In this document: positions 35,029 to 45,827 of the stretch, one piece after another
Position numbering within the stretch: the stretch's first letter is position 1
Layout of the letters: every line of letters starts with the position of its first letter
Source: Ectobius pallidus
Lineage: Eukaryota; Arthropoda; Insecta; Blattodea; Ectobiidae
NCBI GenBank assembly: GCA_964059195.1
Contig: CAXKWD010000007.1
Coordinates: 23,695,023 to 23,759,022 of the forward strand
Reading direction: 5' to 3'
DNA: 64,000 nucleotides
Notes under the pieces: model-generated
What the model saw: the letters and a program-made list of their open reading frames with translations, nothing else
What the model was told of the DNA's origin: nothing
Databases searched by the model: none
Program-made: the position numbers and the translations under genes

Positions 35029-35702
35029 CGAGGCTCGTCCATAAAGTAAGTTTCCCTGGGTCCGTTTACCAAAACAAAAAACACAATTTCAAGTAAATAG
35101 TTATTGCAACAGACACAGCCAGTGTTCATCTATTTTCAACATTTTCAACATATTTGCCACCGGATCCAAAACATTTGTCTTACCGTGGCACCAACTTCTG
35201 AATACCTGTGTCGTAGAAGTGTGAACCATCGTGTGAAGACCACCTTCGCCTCTCTGTCATTCTCTGTCATTCTTTTTCATTTCGTGAGGTGTAGGAAAAG
35301 ATGGAAATCACTGGGAGCGAGGTCCGTGCTTTAGGGTCAATGTTTAAACAACCTCCCAGCCGAACTTCTTCAGGAGACTTGCTAGGAGGTGTATAAACAT
35401 CCACCCTATAGCCCGGACCTCGCTCCCACTGATTTCCATCTTTACCTACACCTCAAGAAATGACAGAGAATCAGGGAGGAGGAGATGTTTATCACACAGA
35501 GGCTCAAATCCCTGGCGGCAGACTTGTACGACACAGGTATTCAAAAGTTGGATCTACGGTATGACAATTGTTTCAATTGCGGTGGCGAATATGTTGGAAA
35601 ATAGCTGAACACTTGCTACATATGTTGGAATATATATGTCCATTAAATTATGTTTTGTTCCGTTAATGGCCTGTGGGAAACTTACTTTATGGACGCACAT
35701 CG
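35029..35702. mobile_element. Palindromic mariner derivative, copy 1
   Basis: The ends are mariner-type: CGAGGCTCGTCCATAAAGTA on the left and, inverted, CGATGTGCGTCCATAAAGTA on the right, with TA on both sides (35027-35028, 35703-35704). The right half encodes the C-terminus of a mariner transposase: EEMFITQRLKSLAADLYDTG, IQKL, then RYDNCFNCGGEYVGK-stop. The left half is the inverted copy of the same sequence, as CCAACTTCTGAATACCTGTG and GATGGAAATCACTGGGAGCG show. The axis is near 35370, with a ~20-bp loop around CCGAACTTCTTCAGGAGA. The catalytic core is absent. The whole element can fold into one hairpin. Confidence 0.85.
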
Positions 35703-35756
35703 TATGTGTCGAATACATTGCATAAATATTTTAGGGTGTTGAAATGTCATTAAAAG

Positions 35757-36199
35757 TCCACCGCCGTGGCGTAGGGGATACTTTCGCTTTTCCAACGCAG
35801 CGTGCCCGGGTTCGATTCCTGGTCGGGACAAGTTACCTAGGTGGGGTTTTTTCTGGGGTTTTTCCTCACCTATGAGACTATTGTCGGGTAACTTTAGGCC
35901 CTTGTGGTCCCCAGATATTATCTGGCCGTCATTATCATCTCATCCCATCCTCGCCTTGTTTGGAGTGAGCGTGTGTGTGAATGGCGTGTCTCGTCCTATG
36001 TGTTCGGTTTGTTTCGGAGGTGGCCCCGGCATTGGGCTGATCACTCATCCGGGGAGGCCCTCCATGTCCATGTCCGGTCAAAAAAGTATTTATGTGATCC
36101 AATGATAATCCCTTTCCCGACAGGTCGCGGCCCTGTAAGGCCCGGGCGGCTTGGGTTGCTTAAATCCTAAAAGGGAGAGGTAAAACTACGATAAAGTAA
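35757..36199 (+). mobile_element. tRNA-derived SINE, family 2, full copy with perfect TSD
   Basis: A perfect 16-bp duplication GAAATGTCATTAAAAG lies at 35741-35756 and 36200-36215. The head has GTGGCGTAGGGGATAC and GGGTTCGATTCCTGG as A- and B-box-like elements. The body carries GGGTTTTTCCTCACC, a GGCCCTTGTGGTCCCC segment, TCATCCGGGGAGGCCCTCC and the closing GGGAGAGGTAAAAC. Frames of 77-88 residues across it are incidental. It is recent, judging by the intact target duplication. Confidence 0.95.
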
Positions 36200-36259
36200 G
36201 AAATGTCATTAAAAGAATCCTGCGCTTTTTTGTTGTTGCAGAACTAATGGCGGGCACCT

Positions 36260-36620
36260 TACCTCTACTCATCTGCGGCTAATGGAAGCTAACGGGAATT
36301 GTTTTATAGTAAAAACCAGGTAAATTGATGTAAAAATGTGCCAGAATGCTTTTGTTTAATCAGTGATAATTGCAATTATGATATGCAGAAAATTAGTTAT
36401 TTGTTTAGTCAATTTCAGAGTTAAGCTCAAGATCTACTCATTAAACAGGGCTTACGGAAGAACAAAAGTCTAGTTCGATAAGCATATGTGAAGGAATATG
36501 GGGGTAGTGTTATTTGTCATAGCTAACTGCATAGCCGAATATGAAACACTGTAAAACAATAAGTTATGTTATCACGAGAACAAATTTGCATTTTATAATT
36601 TTTTACTTTCTCTGCCAGTA
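36260..36620 (+). repeat. Dispersed repeat Z, 5' part (copy 1)
   Basis: CCAGAATGCTTTTGTTTAAT, ATATGCAGAAAAT(T/A)AGTTAT, GGGCTTACGGAAGAA and GTCATAGCTAACTG correspond in order to 39420-39790. The class is unknown and there is no coding frame. Confidence 0.6.
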
Positions 36621-36689
36621 CCATAGGTACTATATATAGGTAGAGGAATATTGTTTTCGACCCCCAAATTCGAAGTTGAGTTTTTAACA

Positions 36690-37400
36690 TATATACACGT
36701 TTCAAGGCCCCCTGAATCCAAAAATACTATTTTTGGAAACATGTCTGTGTGTCAGTGTGTGTGTGTGTCTGTCTCTGTCTGTCTGTGTGGAATATCTGTG
36801 AACAATCTAGCTCCAGAACGGAAAATCATATGAAAAAAAATTTCGTATCTGAGTCTGGTACCTTCCGAAGATGTGAACTGAAGATTGGCGACAAGTTTCT
36901 CTTATTTTTAAGGTGACTTTACATGAAGAATTTTTCGTTTTTCGCGATTTTATCGAAAACGGCTCAAACGATTTTCTTTAAATTTTGCACATGGGTTGCT
37001 TATACTAAGAGCTAAAACTTTTATTTGAAACATTTATTTTCGAAAAAATTCTCTGAAGGGTAGTTATAAGCCACCCACTGTGAATACACGCTCTTTGGAA
37101 TACGGCCTCATGTAACGGAAAGTCGTACGAAAACAAAATTTTGTATTTGGGTTAGGTACCTTCTGAGGCTGTGACACGAAGAGTGGCGAGAACTTTCATT
37201 TACTTTTAAGGGGACTTTACACGAATAAATTTTCGTTTGTCACGATTTTCTAAAAAACGGCTCTAACGATTTCCTTCAAATTTTGTACATGGAGTGCTTA
37301 TACCAAGAGCTAAAACTTTTATTTAAAACTTTTAAAAAAATTCTCTGAAGGGTGGTTGTAAACTACCCACTGTTTGTAGATACTCTGTCTTGCCTGGTGA
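36690..37400 (+). repeat. Dispersed repeat W with a ~298-bp internal tandem duplication
   Basis: The block containing TTTAAGG(T/G)GACTTTAC, a TTTTCGTTT segment, CGGCTC(A/T)AACGATTT, GAGCTAAAACTTTTATTT and TTCTCTGAAGGGT(A/G)GTT occurs twice. GAGCTAAAACTT lies at about 37009 and again at about 37307. A TG/TCTG-rich stretch precedes it. A diverged single copy lies at 8880-9270. Confidence 0.7.
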
Positions 37401-37744
37401 ACAACTGAACAACGGCCTCTTATTCTATATAAGTCCGTGAAGTGAGAAAGATGTATTGTTGGCCATGCTTACAGTAAAGAAATAACTGAGGGGAATATTC
37501 GATAAATTTCGGAAATTATTCTGAATGGCGGAAAGTTCAATAAACGTTTGCAGTCACTTGTTTTTTCTTATTTTTTTTTTTTAGTTTGTCCATAGCCTGT
37601 GTTTTTAGTCGCAACATTCAAATGAGGGGCTATAAGGTATTTACAGCATAGTTAGCGAAAAATTGTATCTTGCGATTCTGTATAAGGATGTGTGAATACT
37701 GCTAACTTTTATTTGGGCAGAGGAAGTTATGTGACTCTCACATA

Positions 37745-38005
37745 AGATTTTTTTCTAATATATTACCATAAAATAGGCACAAAATTGGGCTTTACTCCGG
37801 TACCGGTCAACCGATTTGGTGCAATATCGGTAGGCTTCTTCCCCTTGACGTTGTAAATGCGTATACCAAGCTTCATAAAAATCCGATAAAGCGTATTTGA
37901 ATTATCGCGCGTACAGACACGGACACACGGACAGACAGATGGACAGACATTTTCCCGTCCCCTACACAATCATATAAAATACCATTCTGGCACTTAATAA
38001 TAAAA
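37745..38005 (+). repeat. Dispersed repeat Z, 3' part (copy 1)
   Basis: TTTCTAATATATTACCATAA, GCGTATACCAAGCTTCAT, a GACGGAC-type run and ACGTTTTCCCGTCCC-like text match 39798-40040 closely. The minus-strand frame with many CV(R/C)TRD residues is shared by both copies but has no known domain. Confidence 0.75.
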
Positions 38006-39054
38006 AAAGCAATCATTTCGGCAATTTTATAAAAAAAGAAGGCAGAAAAAGGCTACATAAAACTGAGGCGTTTCAATCACAAAGATGTAAATCGTACAGA
38101 TTCACCTTCAAATTGAAGATAGATTAAACACATTTAAAAAGGTATTCTGCCAAAGCTCCGGTCTCTGATGATGATTATTATTGTTATTATTGTTGTTATT
38201 ATTATTAGTAATATTAGTATTATTATTATCATTATTATTATTAATATCATACAATTATTATTACCATCATTAACTCATTCCTCATGGAGCTGATAAAGTA
38301 TCCCACCTGCCCCACATTCGGAACGGCCCTGATTAATACTATGGTTTGTTTTGATTTGTTTTCATTTGATTTGCTTTGATTCTATCCATCGGAACATATT
38401 ACATGTAATGAGACAAGTCAACATACTAGTAACAATATAAATTTACATATTATAAAAATATGTATAATGTGAATTTTCTGTTACTAAATGTACAATATAA
38501 ATAATCTCTATATTATCAAAATTATGGTCTGGTTTACGCTGCTAAGACTGTAGGCTGCACGAATTGTGCGTTGCGATGAGGTAGCTATCAAGGTCAAGGG
38601 AAGCCATGTCAGTGTGATCTACATCCAAACGCTCAACCCTCTCCAGAATGACAAACTCAAACAGTTCTTAATATCACTCACCTGGCATTGTGTCCCGCTC
38701 TTTATTATCATGGAGTCTCAAGAAATGTGATATAGTACTGTCTATTGACAAATTCACTCGGTAAAGGCATATTAAACACTTGTTTTAAACATAAAATACA
38801 CGACTTACACTCACGAAATTTCCACCCCACTACTAGTAATTTGCTTCTTTAATCTCCTTCTCGGAGATTGCACACAGCGCACCTGTTGACGGGAAGAAGT
38901 ATTACTAGAGCGTCTCGAAGAGTCTATAACGTGTTTATGACATCATCTAGCTCACGAATCATTGACCAATAGAGTGGGTACCGTATATAATATAAGCTAC
39001 ATACGCGCGAAAGGAGATATGAAAATAGTGTACAACTTTATGTGTAGTGAAGCA
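38006..39054. other. No supported gene; impure (ATT)n at 38165-38270
   Basis: Interrupted ATT/GTT/ATC tracts lie at 38165-38270. A CCAAT-TATA arrangement (GACCAATAG near 38964, TATATAATATAAG near 38984) precedes the SINE at 39055 but leads to no recognisable exon. Confidence 0.4.
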
Positions 39055-39361
39055 ACAGCCTGCAGGGTCTCGTGGTTTAGGTCGCTGGCCACGGATCCGC
39101 AGGCCCGGGTTCGATCAATGTATTCCCCGTGTTTTCTGAGGCATGAAGGTCTGGAACGGGACGAACTCAGCCTCATGGTACAGACGGAGGAGCCACTTGA
39201 TTAAGAAATAGCGACTTCTGTAATGAAAACCATCATTAACAACTGTAGGAGTCGGCATTCTGGCCACATGCCCCCCAATACTGCCATCAGCCTATGGTAG
39301 TTGAAGCAGCGGTCGGAAGGTAGACCTAATCCCTCTAGGGATGAAGCGCCATGGAGTTTAG
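39055..39361 (+). mobile_element. tRNA-derived SINE, family 1, third full copy
   Basis: GTCTCGTGGTTTAGGTCGC, GGCCCGGGTTCGATC, GAGTCGGCATTCTGGCC and GAAGCGCCATGGAGTTTAG align with 522-826 and 9579-9891. A short GAAGCAA occurs at both sides (about 39046 and 39370) and may be a worn target duplication. Confidence 0.85.
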
Positions 39362-39414
39362 TTTTCGAGAAGCAATATAAATCTCGTTAAGTAATAAATT
39401 CAAATAAACTGATA

Positions 39415-40050
39415 TAAGAAAGTGGCAGAATGCTTTTGTTTAATCAGCGTTAATGCAGATATCCAGATATGCAGAAAATAAGTTATTTTTGTAATGTATC
39501 TCCGAGTTAAGTTCTAGATCGGTTAATTAAGCAGGGCTTGCGGAAGAAAAAGGTCTAAAGTTTGATACTTACCCGTATTATATTATTATTATGTCACAGC
39601 AATATACCTTCTGTCTGTAACAGTATTCATGTAGTACTCATTTAAACTTGAACAACGAAATGAACAAACATCTGATTAGTTTGATAATCATTTGTGAAGG
39701 AAGGAACATGTCATAGCTAACTGTATTGTAACTTCAGAGACGTATATGAACAGTGTAAAACAATATGTTGTAATGAGAACTGATTTGTATTTGATAAATT
39801 CTTTCTAATATATTACCATAAAATAGGCACTAAATTGGGCCTATTGGTCAACCGATCTAGTCCAATATCAATAGGCTCTTTACCATGGACGTTATAAATG
39901 CGTATACCAAGTTTCATGAAAATCCGATAGAGCGTATTTGAGTTATCGCGTGTACAGACACACGGACGGACGGACAGACGTTTTCCCGTCCCGCACACAA
40001 TCTCATAAAGTATTATACTGGCACTTAATAAATAAATGGTGCAAAAATAC
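39415..40050 (+). repeat. Dispersed repeat Z, copy 2 (both parts)
   Basis: The 5' part (CAGAATGCTTTTGTTTAATC, GGGCTTGCGGAAGAA, TCATAGCTAACTGTATTG) is joined here directly to the 3' part (TTTCTAATATATTACC, GCGTATACCAAGTTTCAT). In copy 1 the same parts lie about 1.1 kb apart, with repeat W between them. This copy probably shows the uninterrupted form, unless it is internally deleted. Confidence 0.65.
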
Positions 40051-40062
40051 ATTGCACAAACT

Positions 40063-40209
40063 TTCTCGCATATACGTGTTAAAGGCTAGCACAGAAAAAA
40101 TTTAATTAAAGAGACCATTAAATTTAACTTATTACATTTTCATAAAACTAACATGTATCTAAAACGGAAAGCTTCAGGGTCGATCTTTATGTTCAATGCT
40201 TTTACCGTG

Positions 40210-40248
<39 letters not shown>

Positions 40249-40262
40249 TAATAATAATAATC
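40063..40262 (-). repeat. Dispersed repeat Y, minus copy with (AAT)n
   Basis: ACTTTCTCGCATATACGTGT, then a GGAAAGCTTCAGGGTCG segment and GCTTTTACCGTGGAATAATAA are the inverted order of 34068-34340. Confidence 0.75.
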
Positions 40263-40304
40263 AATGGCAGTAAAACTGCATATTATTAGTACTACTACTA
40301 CTAC

Positions 40305-40785
40305 GGGAAAATTCAAATATAAGTCGCACCTTGGGATGAATCGGTCCCACCCAACCTATCCTCACCGATGCAGTTTCTTTTATACCATGATCTAGCGAAT
40401 TCTTATGTCCTAGTATTATGAAGAAACTCGTGATTGGACGTTGGAGGTGTGACGTCTTACCGCTTGGCGAGAGGTGGTAGGCTGACAAACATTGCGGGAG
40501 TTATAATATGCCACATTTTCGAAACCTACAAACAGTGTATCGTACATTGTTCAAAATGCAAGGGCGCTTCGCTACGGCTACCGCCTCCGCTTCGCGCACT
40601 TAACTATGTGGTTAGTGTTATGCATTATTTAGCTATATGTAGAGGTGGATACAAGGCACTTGCAACAGTATACAAGGGCAGTTGGTCACTCTGCTTCGCT
40701 CAGAAACAAAATACATCACACAGTCCGTGCAAATGTGAATATCGAATGGGGGTGCTTAAGGGGCGACTTATATTTGAATTTCGCC
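40305..40785. mobile_element. Non-autonomous TIR element in a TAC/ACT tract
   Basis: The left end GGGAAAATTCAAATATAAGTCGC and the right end, inverted GGCGAAATTCAAATATAAGTCGC, share AAATTCAAATATAAGTCGC. Trinucleotide ACT/TAC repeats lie immediately outside both ends (40289-40304 and 40786-40807). The middle has a CpG-rich patch (CTTCGCTACGGCTACC near 40567). A 134-codon frame crosses the element (40434-40838), but I recognise no transposase domain. Confidence 0.75.
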
Positions 40786-40886
40786 ACCACTACTACTACT
40801 ACTACTTAGGTTATATTGCACGCTTTAACTGCATGTAGGTCATATCACGTGTTTAGTATGTTTGCGTGAACCATTAGTCTATATAT

Positions 40887-41615
40887 CAGCGTTTCTTAAC
40901 CTTTTTGAACCCGAGGACCTCTAAAATGTCTAAAAAAACTTTACGGACCCCTAATTTTATATCCCATTTTTAAAAGTAAGCTATATGTAGGCCTATATTC
41001 TTCATATTTGGGGTATTAAATTATAGGTCGTTATAACGAAATACATTTTTTTTTAATCCGACGAAAACACAGTTATTGAATTGGAATGAAACTATTGACA
41101 GTAAAATTATATTTTGAACAGACTTTAATATGTATTACCAATTTGATAATATAATTAGGAATTATGTTATTACTCACTTTTAATGAGACGGTTGAGCTTG
41201 TCGCCTCTTGCACAGAGTTCCTGGATATTTGGATCAATATTAGTCAAATTTATTCGAAGATCAGCAGACACATTAAGTCGGTTTCTGTATTATGTTTTTA
41301 GTTAAACGAGGGATGAGAATCCCTTCTCACAAAGGTAGGTTGTTGAAAACTAATAACAAATTCCGAAAAAATCTTATTTTTTAGGGTTTTGAATGAAACA
41401 GGGAACCATAGACGTCATGCATCAGGGGTTTGAAACTGTGGTTCGTAACTGCAAAAGTAAGGAAACTTGAAATATGACCTGTATTTTCGAAGATTTTAAA
41501 AACTTTGACATTTATTGTGTCCATTTTATGTGAAAAATTTCTACTTCTTTACTTCCCACTTGCTTTATGATATTTTTAAATTAATTATGTCTGCGGACCA
41601 TGTTGAGAAACGCTG
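40887..41615 (-). mobile_element. Non-autonomous hAT with transposase C-terminal remnant
   Basis: The termini CAGCGTTTCTTAACC (left) and GTTGAGAAACGCTG (right) are inverted. GTCTATAT occurs at 40877-40884 and at 41616-41623, an 8-bp hAT-type duplication with two extra bases (AT) on the left. On the minus strand the end of a ZBED-type hAT transposase is readable: YRNRLN, SADLRINLTNIDPNIQELC and RGDKLNRLIKSE-stop near 41290-41190. The body of the transposase is missing. The termini resemble those of the intact hAT at 61762 (CAGTGTTTTTCAACC). Confidence 0.8.
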
Positions 41616-41739
41616 GTCTATATTAACAACTCATTCGCGTCATGTTTCTATTGTTTAGTGATGTCTTCTTATGTGATATTCAGTTTAAACGATTATAATA
41701 TCCAGTGACATAGCGGCGATGAGTTTTGGAAAATAAGCA

Positions 41740-41876
41740 AGTCCTACAAACTCGGCGTTCGCCTTTGCGAACGAGGAAACCACGAAAAACCCATGTCAAT
41801 TTGGGCGGCCACGAGGTTTGATTTGAACTCAGGACCTCTTCCCTGTTAGCCCATAGGCCTACCACCTCGCTGTAAT
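41740..41876 (-). mobile_element. SINE family 3, minus-strand head
   Basis: Minus strand: AGCGAGGTGGTAGGCC, CTGAGTTCAAATCAAACC, GTGGTTTCCTCGTTCGC, AACGCCGAGTTTGTAGG. This aligns with the head of 10833-11165, including the GCCGAGTT segment. The tail is absent. Confidence 0.7.
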
Positions 41877-41984
41877 TGGTTTTAGTGTGTTCATTGCGAC
41901 TGAGCTAAACTGATTGCATTTCACAACAATAAGTACATTAGGCTTAAAGTTTTCTTGTTACTAGGGGCAACAAAATGTCATTCA

Positions 41985-42590
41985 TATTTTAATTGACATG
42001 TATGTTCTGAAATTCGCATTTAAGCCGTACTTATTTCGTTTTTATCTTGATATCTATTAAATGTACAAAGAAATGTTTTAAACAAAAAATGTGAATTTTA
42101 AATTTTTCTACAACTTTACTGTGGTAGGTTTTCATGTATTGCCTACTGCAATGGATATACCCTAGAAAAATTTAAAATGGATACGAGTAAGTACCCCTTA
42201 AGTCATTTTTGCAGAAATGCGGATATAGCAATTTTATTAGTCATAGATAAGAGTTTCCAATTTTAAATTTTTATTAAAATCGTTAGAGCCATTTTTTCAA
42301 AAAACAAATTTTTAAAGAAAGTTTTCATAAAAAGTCCCCTTAATATTTCAGTTGTAAAACTAAATTTCTGGGCGGTTCGACAAAATTATGAAAAAGTCCT
42401 TAATTCAAAAAATGAAGTAAATACAATGAACCGTTTACCCGCTGTGCTTGTCCACGGACAGACGTCATTCCAAAAATATTTTTTTCGGTTTCTAGGCTTC
42501 ATGAAACATGCTCTCCCGGTGGTATCTCGACTTCGATTTTTTGTCACGATCACAATACTGTCTCTATACTACGTATATGCGAGAAAGTAA
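41985..42590 (-). repeat. Dispersed repeat V, minus copy
   Basis: Inverted relative to 33476-33935: CTATTAAATGTACAAAG, TCTGCGGATATAGC-like text, AAAATCGTTAGAGCC, AAAGTCCCCTTAATATTTC and TGGGCGGTTCGACAAAATT. TACGTATATGCGAGAAAGT (the end of repeat Y) lies in plus orientation at about 42571. Confidence 0.65.
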
Positions 42591-42892
42591 AAACGGATTA
42601 CACGTATACTGATTACCTTAATACATTATTTATCAATTCAATTGCTATTTTATTGGAGAAAAATGTATTTCAATGTAAATTGAACGCCAGTATTTTTAGT
42701 TTCAAAGCGATTCCCGAAAGCGGAACTAAAACTATAATTAAGTTTTCCTAAATCAGGAATCAAAGAAACCAGATTGCTAAAACTTAGCCCTTTGCTTCTG
42801 ACTGAATATGGAAAATGGAGATAATGGTCATAAAAATGAAGTATACTAGTGCCAATATAGGGTAACTTATTATTTAATCAAGTATAACTCGG

Positions 42893-42975
42893 CATTTTGC
42901 CTATGGTAGATGACGCAGTGGTCGGGTGATAGGACTAGTCCCATCAGGGATGTAGCGATACGGAGTTTAGTTTTT
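42893..42975 (+). mobile_element. SINE family 1, 3' end fragment
   Basis: GGCATTTTGCCTATGGTAG, GACGCAGTGGTCGGGTG, then ATGTAGCGATACGGAG match the 3' quarter of family 1. An oligo-T run follows at 42970-42982. Confidence 0.8.
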
Positions 42976-42995
42976 TTTTTTTTATCTCGCCATAA

Positions 42996-43480
42996 CACAG
43001 CACAGTGTTCAGCTATTTTTAAACATATTCGCCACCGAAATGAGGTATTTTTATTCCGTGGGACCAACGTTTGAATACCTGTGTCTGAGAAGTCTACCGC
43101 CTGGGATTTGAACCATTGTGATTGATACATTTTTCATTCCTTAGGACCAACGTTTGAATACCCGGACGACTTCTGCAGGAGACTTCCTGAGAGGTGTTTA
43201 AAAATCCACCCTACAGCCCGGATCTCGCTCCCATTGATTTCCATCTTTTCTTACACCTCAAGAAATGACAGAGAATGACAAAGAGGCGGATATGGTTGTC
43301 ACATATTGGTTCAAATCCCAGGCGGCAAACTTCGCGGACACAGGTATTCAAACGTTGGTCCCAAGGAATCAAAAATATTTCATTTCGATGGCGAATATGT
43401 AAATAGCTGATCACTTGCTGTATCTGTTGCAATAAACATTTCCATGAAATTGTGTTTTGTTTCTGTAAACGGCCCCAGGA
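42996..43480. mobile_element. Palindromic mariner derivative, copy 2 (eroded ends)
   Basis: The left half contains CAGCTATTTTTAAACATATT and CGCCACCGAAATGAGG in inverted sense. The right half encodes VVTYWFKSQAANFADTGIQT, then LVPR, the decayed form of the mariner C-terminus read in copies 1 and 3. The central loop ACTTCTGCAGGAGACTTCC is conserved. The terminal CTCGTCCATAAAGTA-type ends are not recognisable. A small duplication of GGACCAACGTTTGAATACC lies at 43040-43160. Confidence 0.75.
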
Positions 43481-44811
43481 CGGCCCTCATATTATCATAT
43501 GAAATTCTACAAGCAATCATATCGCACATATAATTTTTGGTGGTTTTAAAATTGGCTAAATCATATTCACTTTTATTTCCTCACCTTTCCAGTCACTAAT
43601 AATTAGTAATTAAAACTTAGACTTGGGGAGGTAGAATTGATCAATATCGTACCCATAAGAGTCTTATTTGACGAAAGGTTTTTGTGCTTCTTACTTTACA
43701 TAACATAAGGGTGTAAAATATTTACTAATATCTATTATGGCGACTTTGCTTGTTATTAATTTTTTTAAAAGTAGTAGGCTAGCAGTGAATACGATATCCA
43801 AGTTGAGAGTAAGTGGGCGGTAAACGTTGAAAACATCGTATAAATTTATCACAGTGAATAGAAAGTCGTTTAGGTAGTCCGGAGAACAATGTCCAAAATG
43901 AGTTTGACAGAGAAAGGTGGAACTGGCGGTTTCTTTTATCCTAATAGGAGAAGAATTATAATCTTGCGGAAAAATAATTAATTTAATCTAATTAATTCAA
44001 TTAGTGAAAATAATCAACGCTAACTAATATTTACATTAAAACTGAAAAAAAAAAAGCTTCTTCTGTTAATGTATGGAGCTTTTCTTGTAACTCGTAGAAT
44101 CAGCTTATAGTCTACACAACCACAAACATTCATTCGTCTTATAACTTTTTAAAGTCATCAGTCGTATGAACATTCCCAATTCTTAATTGGCTCTCTCCTT
44201 CTCATGGTAAAACTATCCGGTAGATGTTTGTGGCTGCATTTCTTTTCCCCGAATAGTAAATTTATCTGCTTAACGTTTTGTTATTTTATTTGTTTAATTT
44301 TTAAATCTGTCCACAGTGAACAATTATAGGTAATAAAAATCATGTTCAAGTTGCCAAAAGGGAGGTGTAGCAATTTCTTTTATAGCCCAACATGATTTAG
44401 CACAGATGTTCCAGATCACCAGTTCTAGAGCTTAATTTTCATATTTTTGGTAACAGATTATAGCCAACTGACATTTTAGTTGTGAAATAAGTACAATAGA
44501 GAGTGATTCCGTATACGAAAAATAAAAATAAATGCTTTATAAAACTCAAGCCATTACGGCGTGTAAAATGCCTCCCTCGAGTTCAATGTTTTTAGTATGG
44601 CAACATTCGGATGGAGAAAAAATACACGTAGGTGTTATCTATGATTCATCATACAAAGAAAGGATATTCAATTAACATTAATTTGTCAGCACTGACTTTA
44701 ATCTGGATAGAAATTATGTTAAAAGTGTATGTTTATTTATGTTTGTGAGTATGAAAAATGTATGGCTTCAGAAGGTATGGTATTATTGATAAAATGGTAG
44801 TAAAATAATAT
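43481..44811. other. No recognisable gene
   Basis: AT-rich, with no repeat matches within the window that I can see. Confidence 0.45.
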
Positions 44812-45339
44812 AGGGTGTAAAAAAATTCCGTAAACAAACTTGGAGGGTTTGTAGAGGAGATGAAATGAAACTTTTCTTTTATGTGACAAAGATCTGACAG
44901 GTTCTTAGTTTCCCCGCTAGGGGTCCTTAAAGGGTTTAACAATGGATGGTGACACTGTATTCAACCTGCCGTGTGATGAATGTTTTACATATTTTGTTGA
45001 AAATGTCGTCCGTTTACATTAATGCACAGATGGTATCTGCGTGCAAATGATTGTCTCACACGTTCAAAACAACCAGATGTCTCACGAGTAATTGCTGCAG
45101 GTTCAGCCACACGGGCAACCAGCTCTTCTAGAGTATCTATTGGTGTTTCGTACACCAAACGCTTCATCTCCCTCACAAAAAAGAAATCCATAGGACTGAG
45201 ATCAGGAGAACGTGGGGGTCACTGTACTGGCCCACCCCTTCCAATGGAGAACCTGTCAGATATTTGTCATATAAAAAAGAGTTTCATTTCATCTCCTCTA
45301 CAAACCCTCCAATTTTGTATACGGATTTTTTTACACTCT
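44812..45339 (-). mobile_element. IS630/mariner-type element, internally deleted
   Basis: Terminal inverted repeats of about 65 bp: GTGTAAAAAAATTCCGTA, then GGAGGGTTTGTAGAGGAG and ATGAAATGAAAC on the left, with the inverted counterpart on the right (45277-45339). On the minus strand, RSPDLSPMDFFFVREMKRLV, then ETPIDTLEELVARV and NVNGRHFQQNM-stop (about 45205-44985) is the end of a DDE transposase. The aspartate in RSPDLSPMD fits the last catalytic position of that superfamily. The N-terminal DNA-binding domain and the first two catalytic residues are missing, so the element is non-autonomous. Confidence 0.85.
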
Positions 45340-45827
45340 GTATAACTAAAAATTTGTTAAAGAGCTTTTGCAAAATACTAACAGCACTGGTAAATTCATC
45401 TTTGTTACTCACTGCACATAGTAGTCTTTAGCATGGATTTTGGTGATCACGCTCTGTTTTTAGTCTGTTATAAATAGGCTACAGTGGTGATTAGAAATTT
45501 AAAATATATTTGGACTGTGCTAGGGTGTTATTAATATTCAAACCATTTTATTGCAAAAGTCTTTGGGATGGACAGGACTATCTTTAGTATTTTATCCACA
45601 TTTCGTATGATTCAGAAAAGGAATATATTTTGAATATTTGGCTCTGCCAAATACTACAGTCTAATTGTTGAGTATTTAGTATATCACATTTTAAATTTAT
45701 TTTAAACCGCTTGAAATAAAATGCAGTTTATTTTGATAATCAGTACAGATAAATAGTAAATTAGATAAATAATTTGTGAAAAAGTAGGGGTAAACAGGTC
45801 TATAAAAATTGTGTATCTTTAAGAGGA
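45340..45827. other. No recognisable feature
   Basis: AT-rich spacer. Confidence 0.5.

Noticed and set aside
35872..36170. 77-88-codon genes
   Set aside because: They lie wholly inside a SINE with a perfect 16-bp target duplication.
37763..37969. Cys/Arg-rich minus-strand peptide conserved at 39813-40052
   Set aside because: The frame is shared because the DNA repeat Z is shared. It has no known domain, and the start regions and ends differ.
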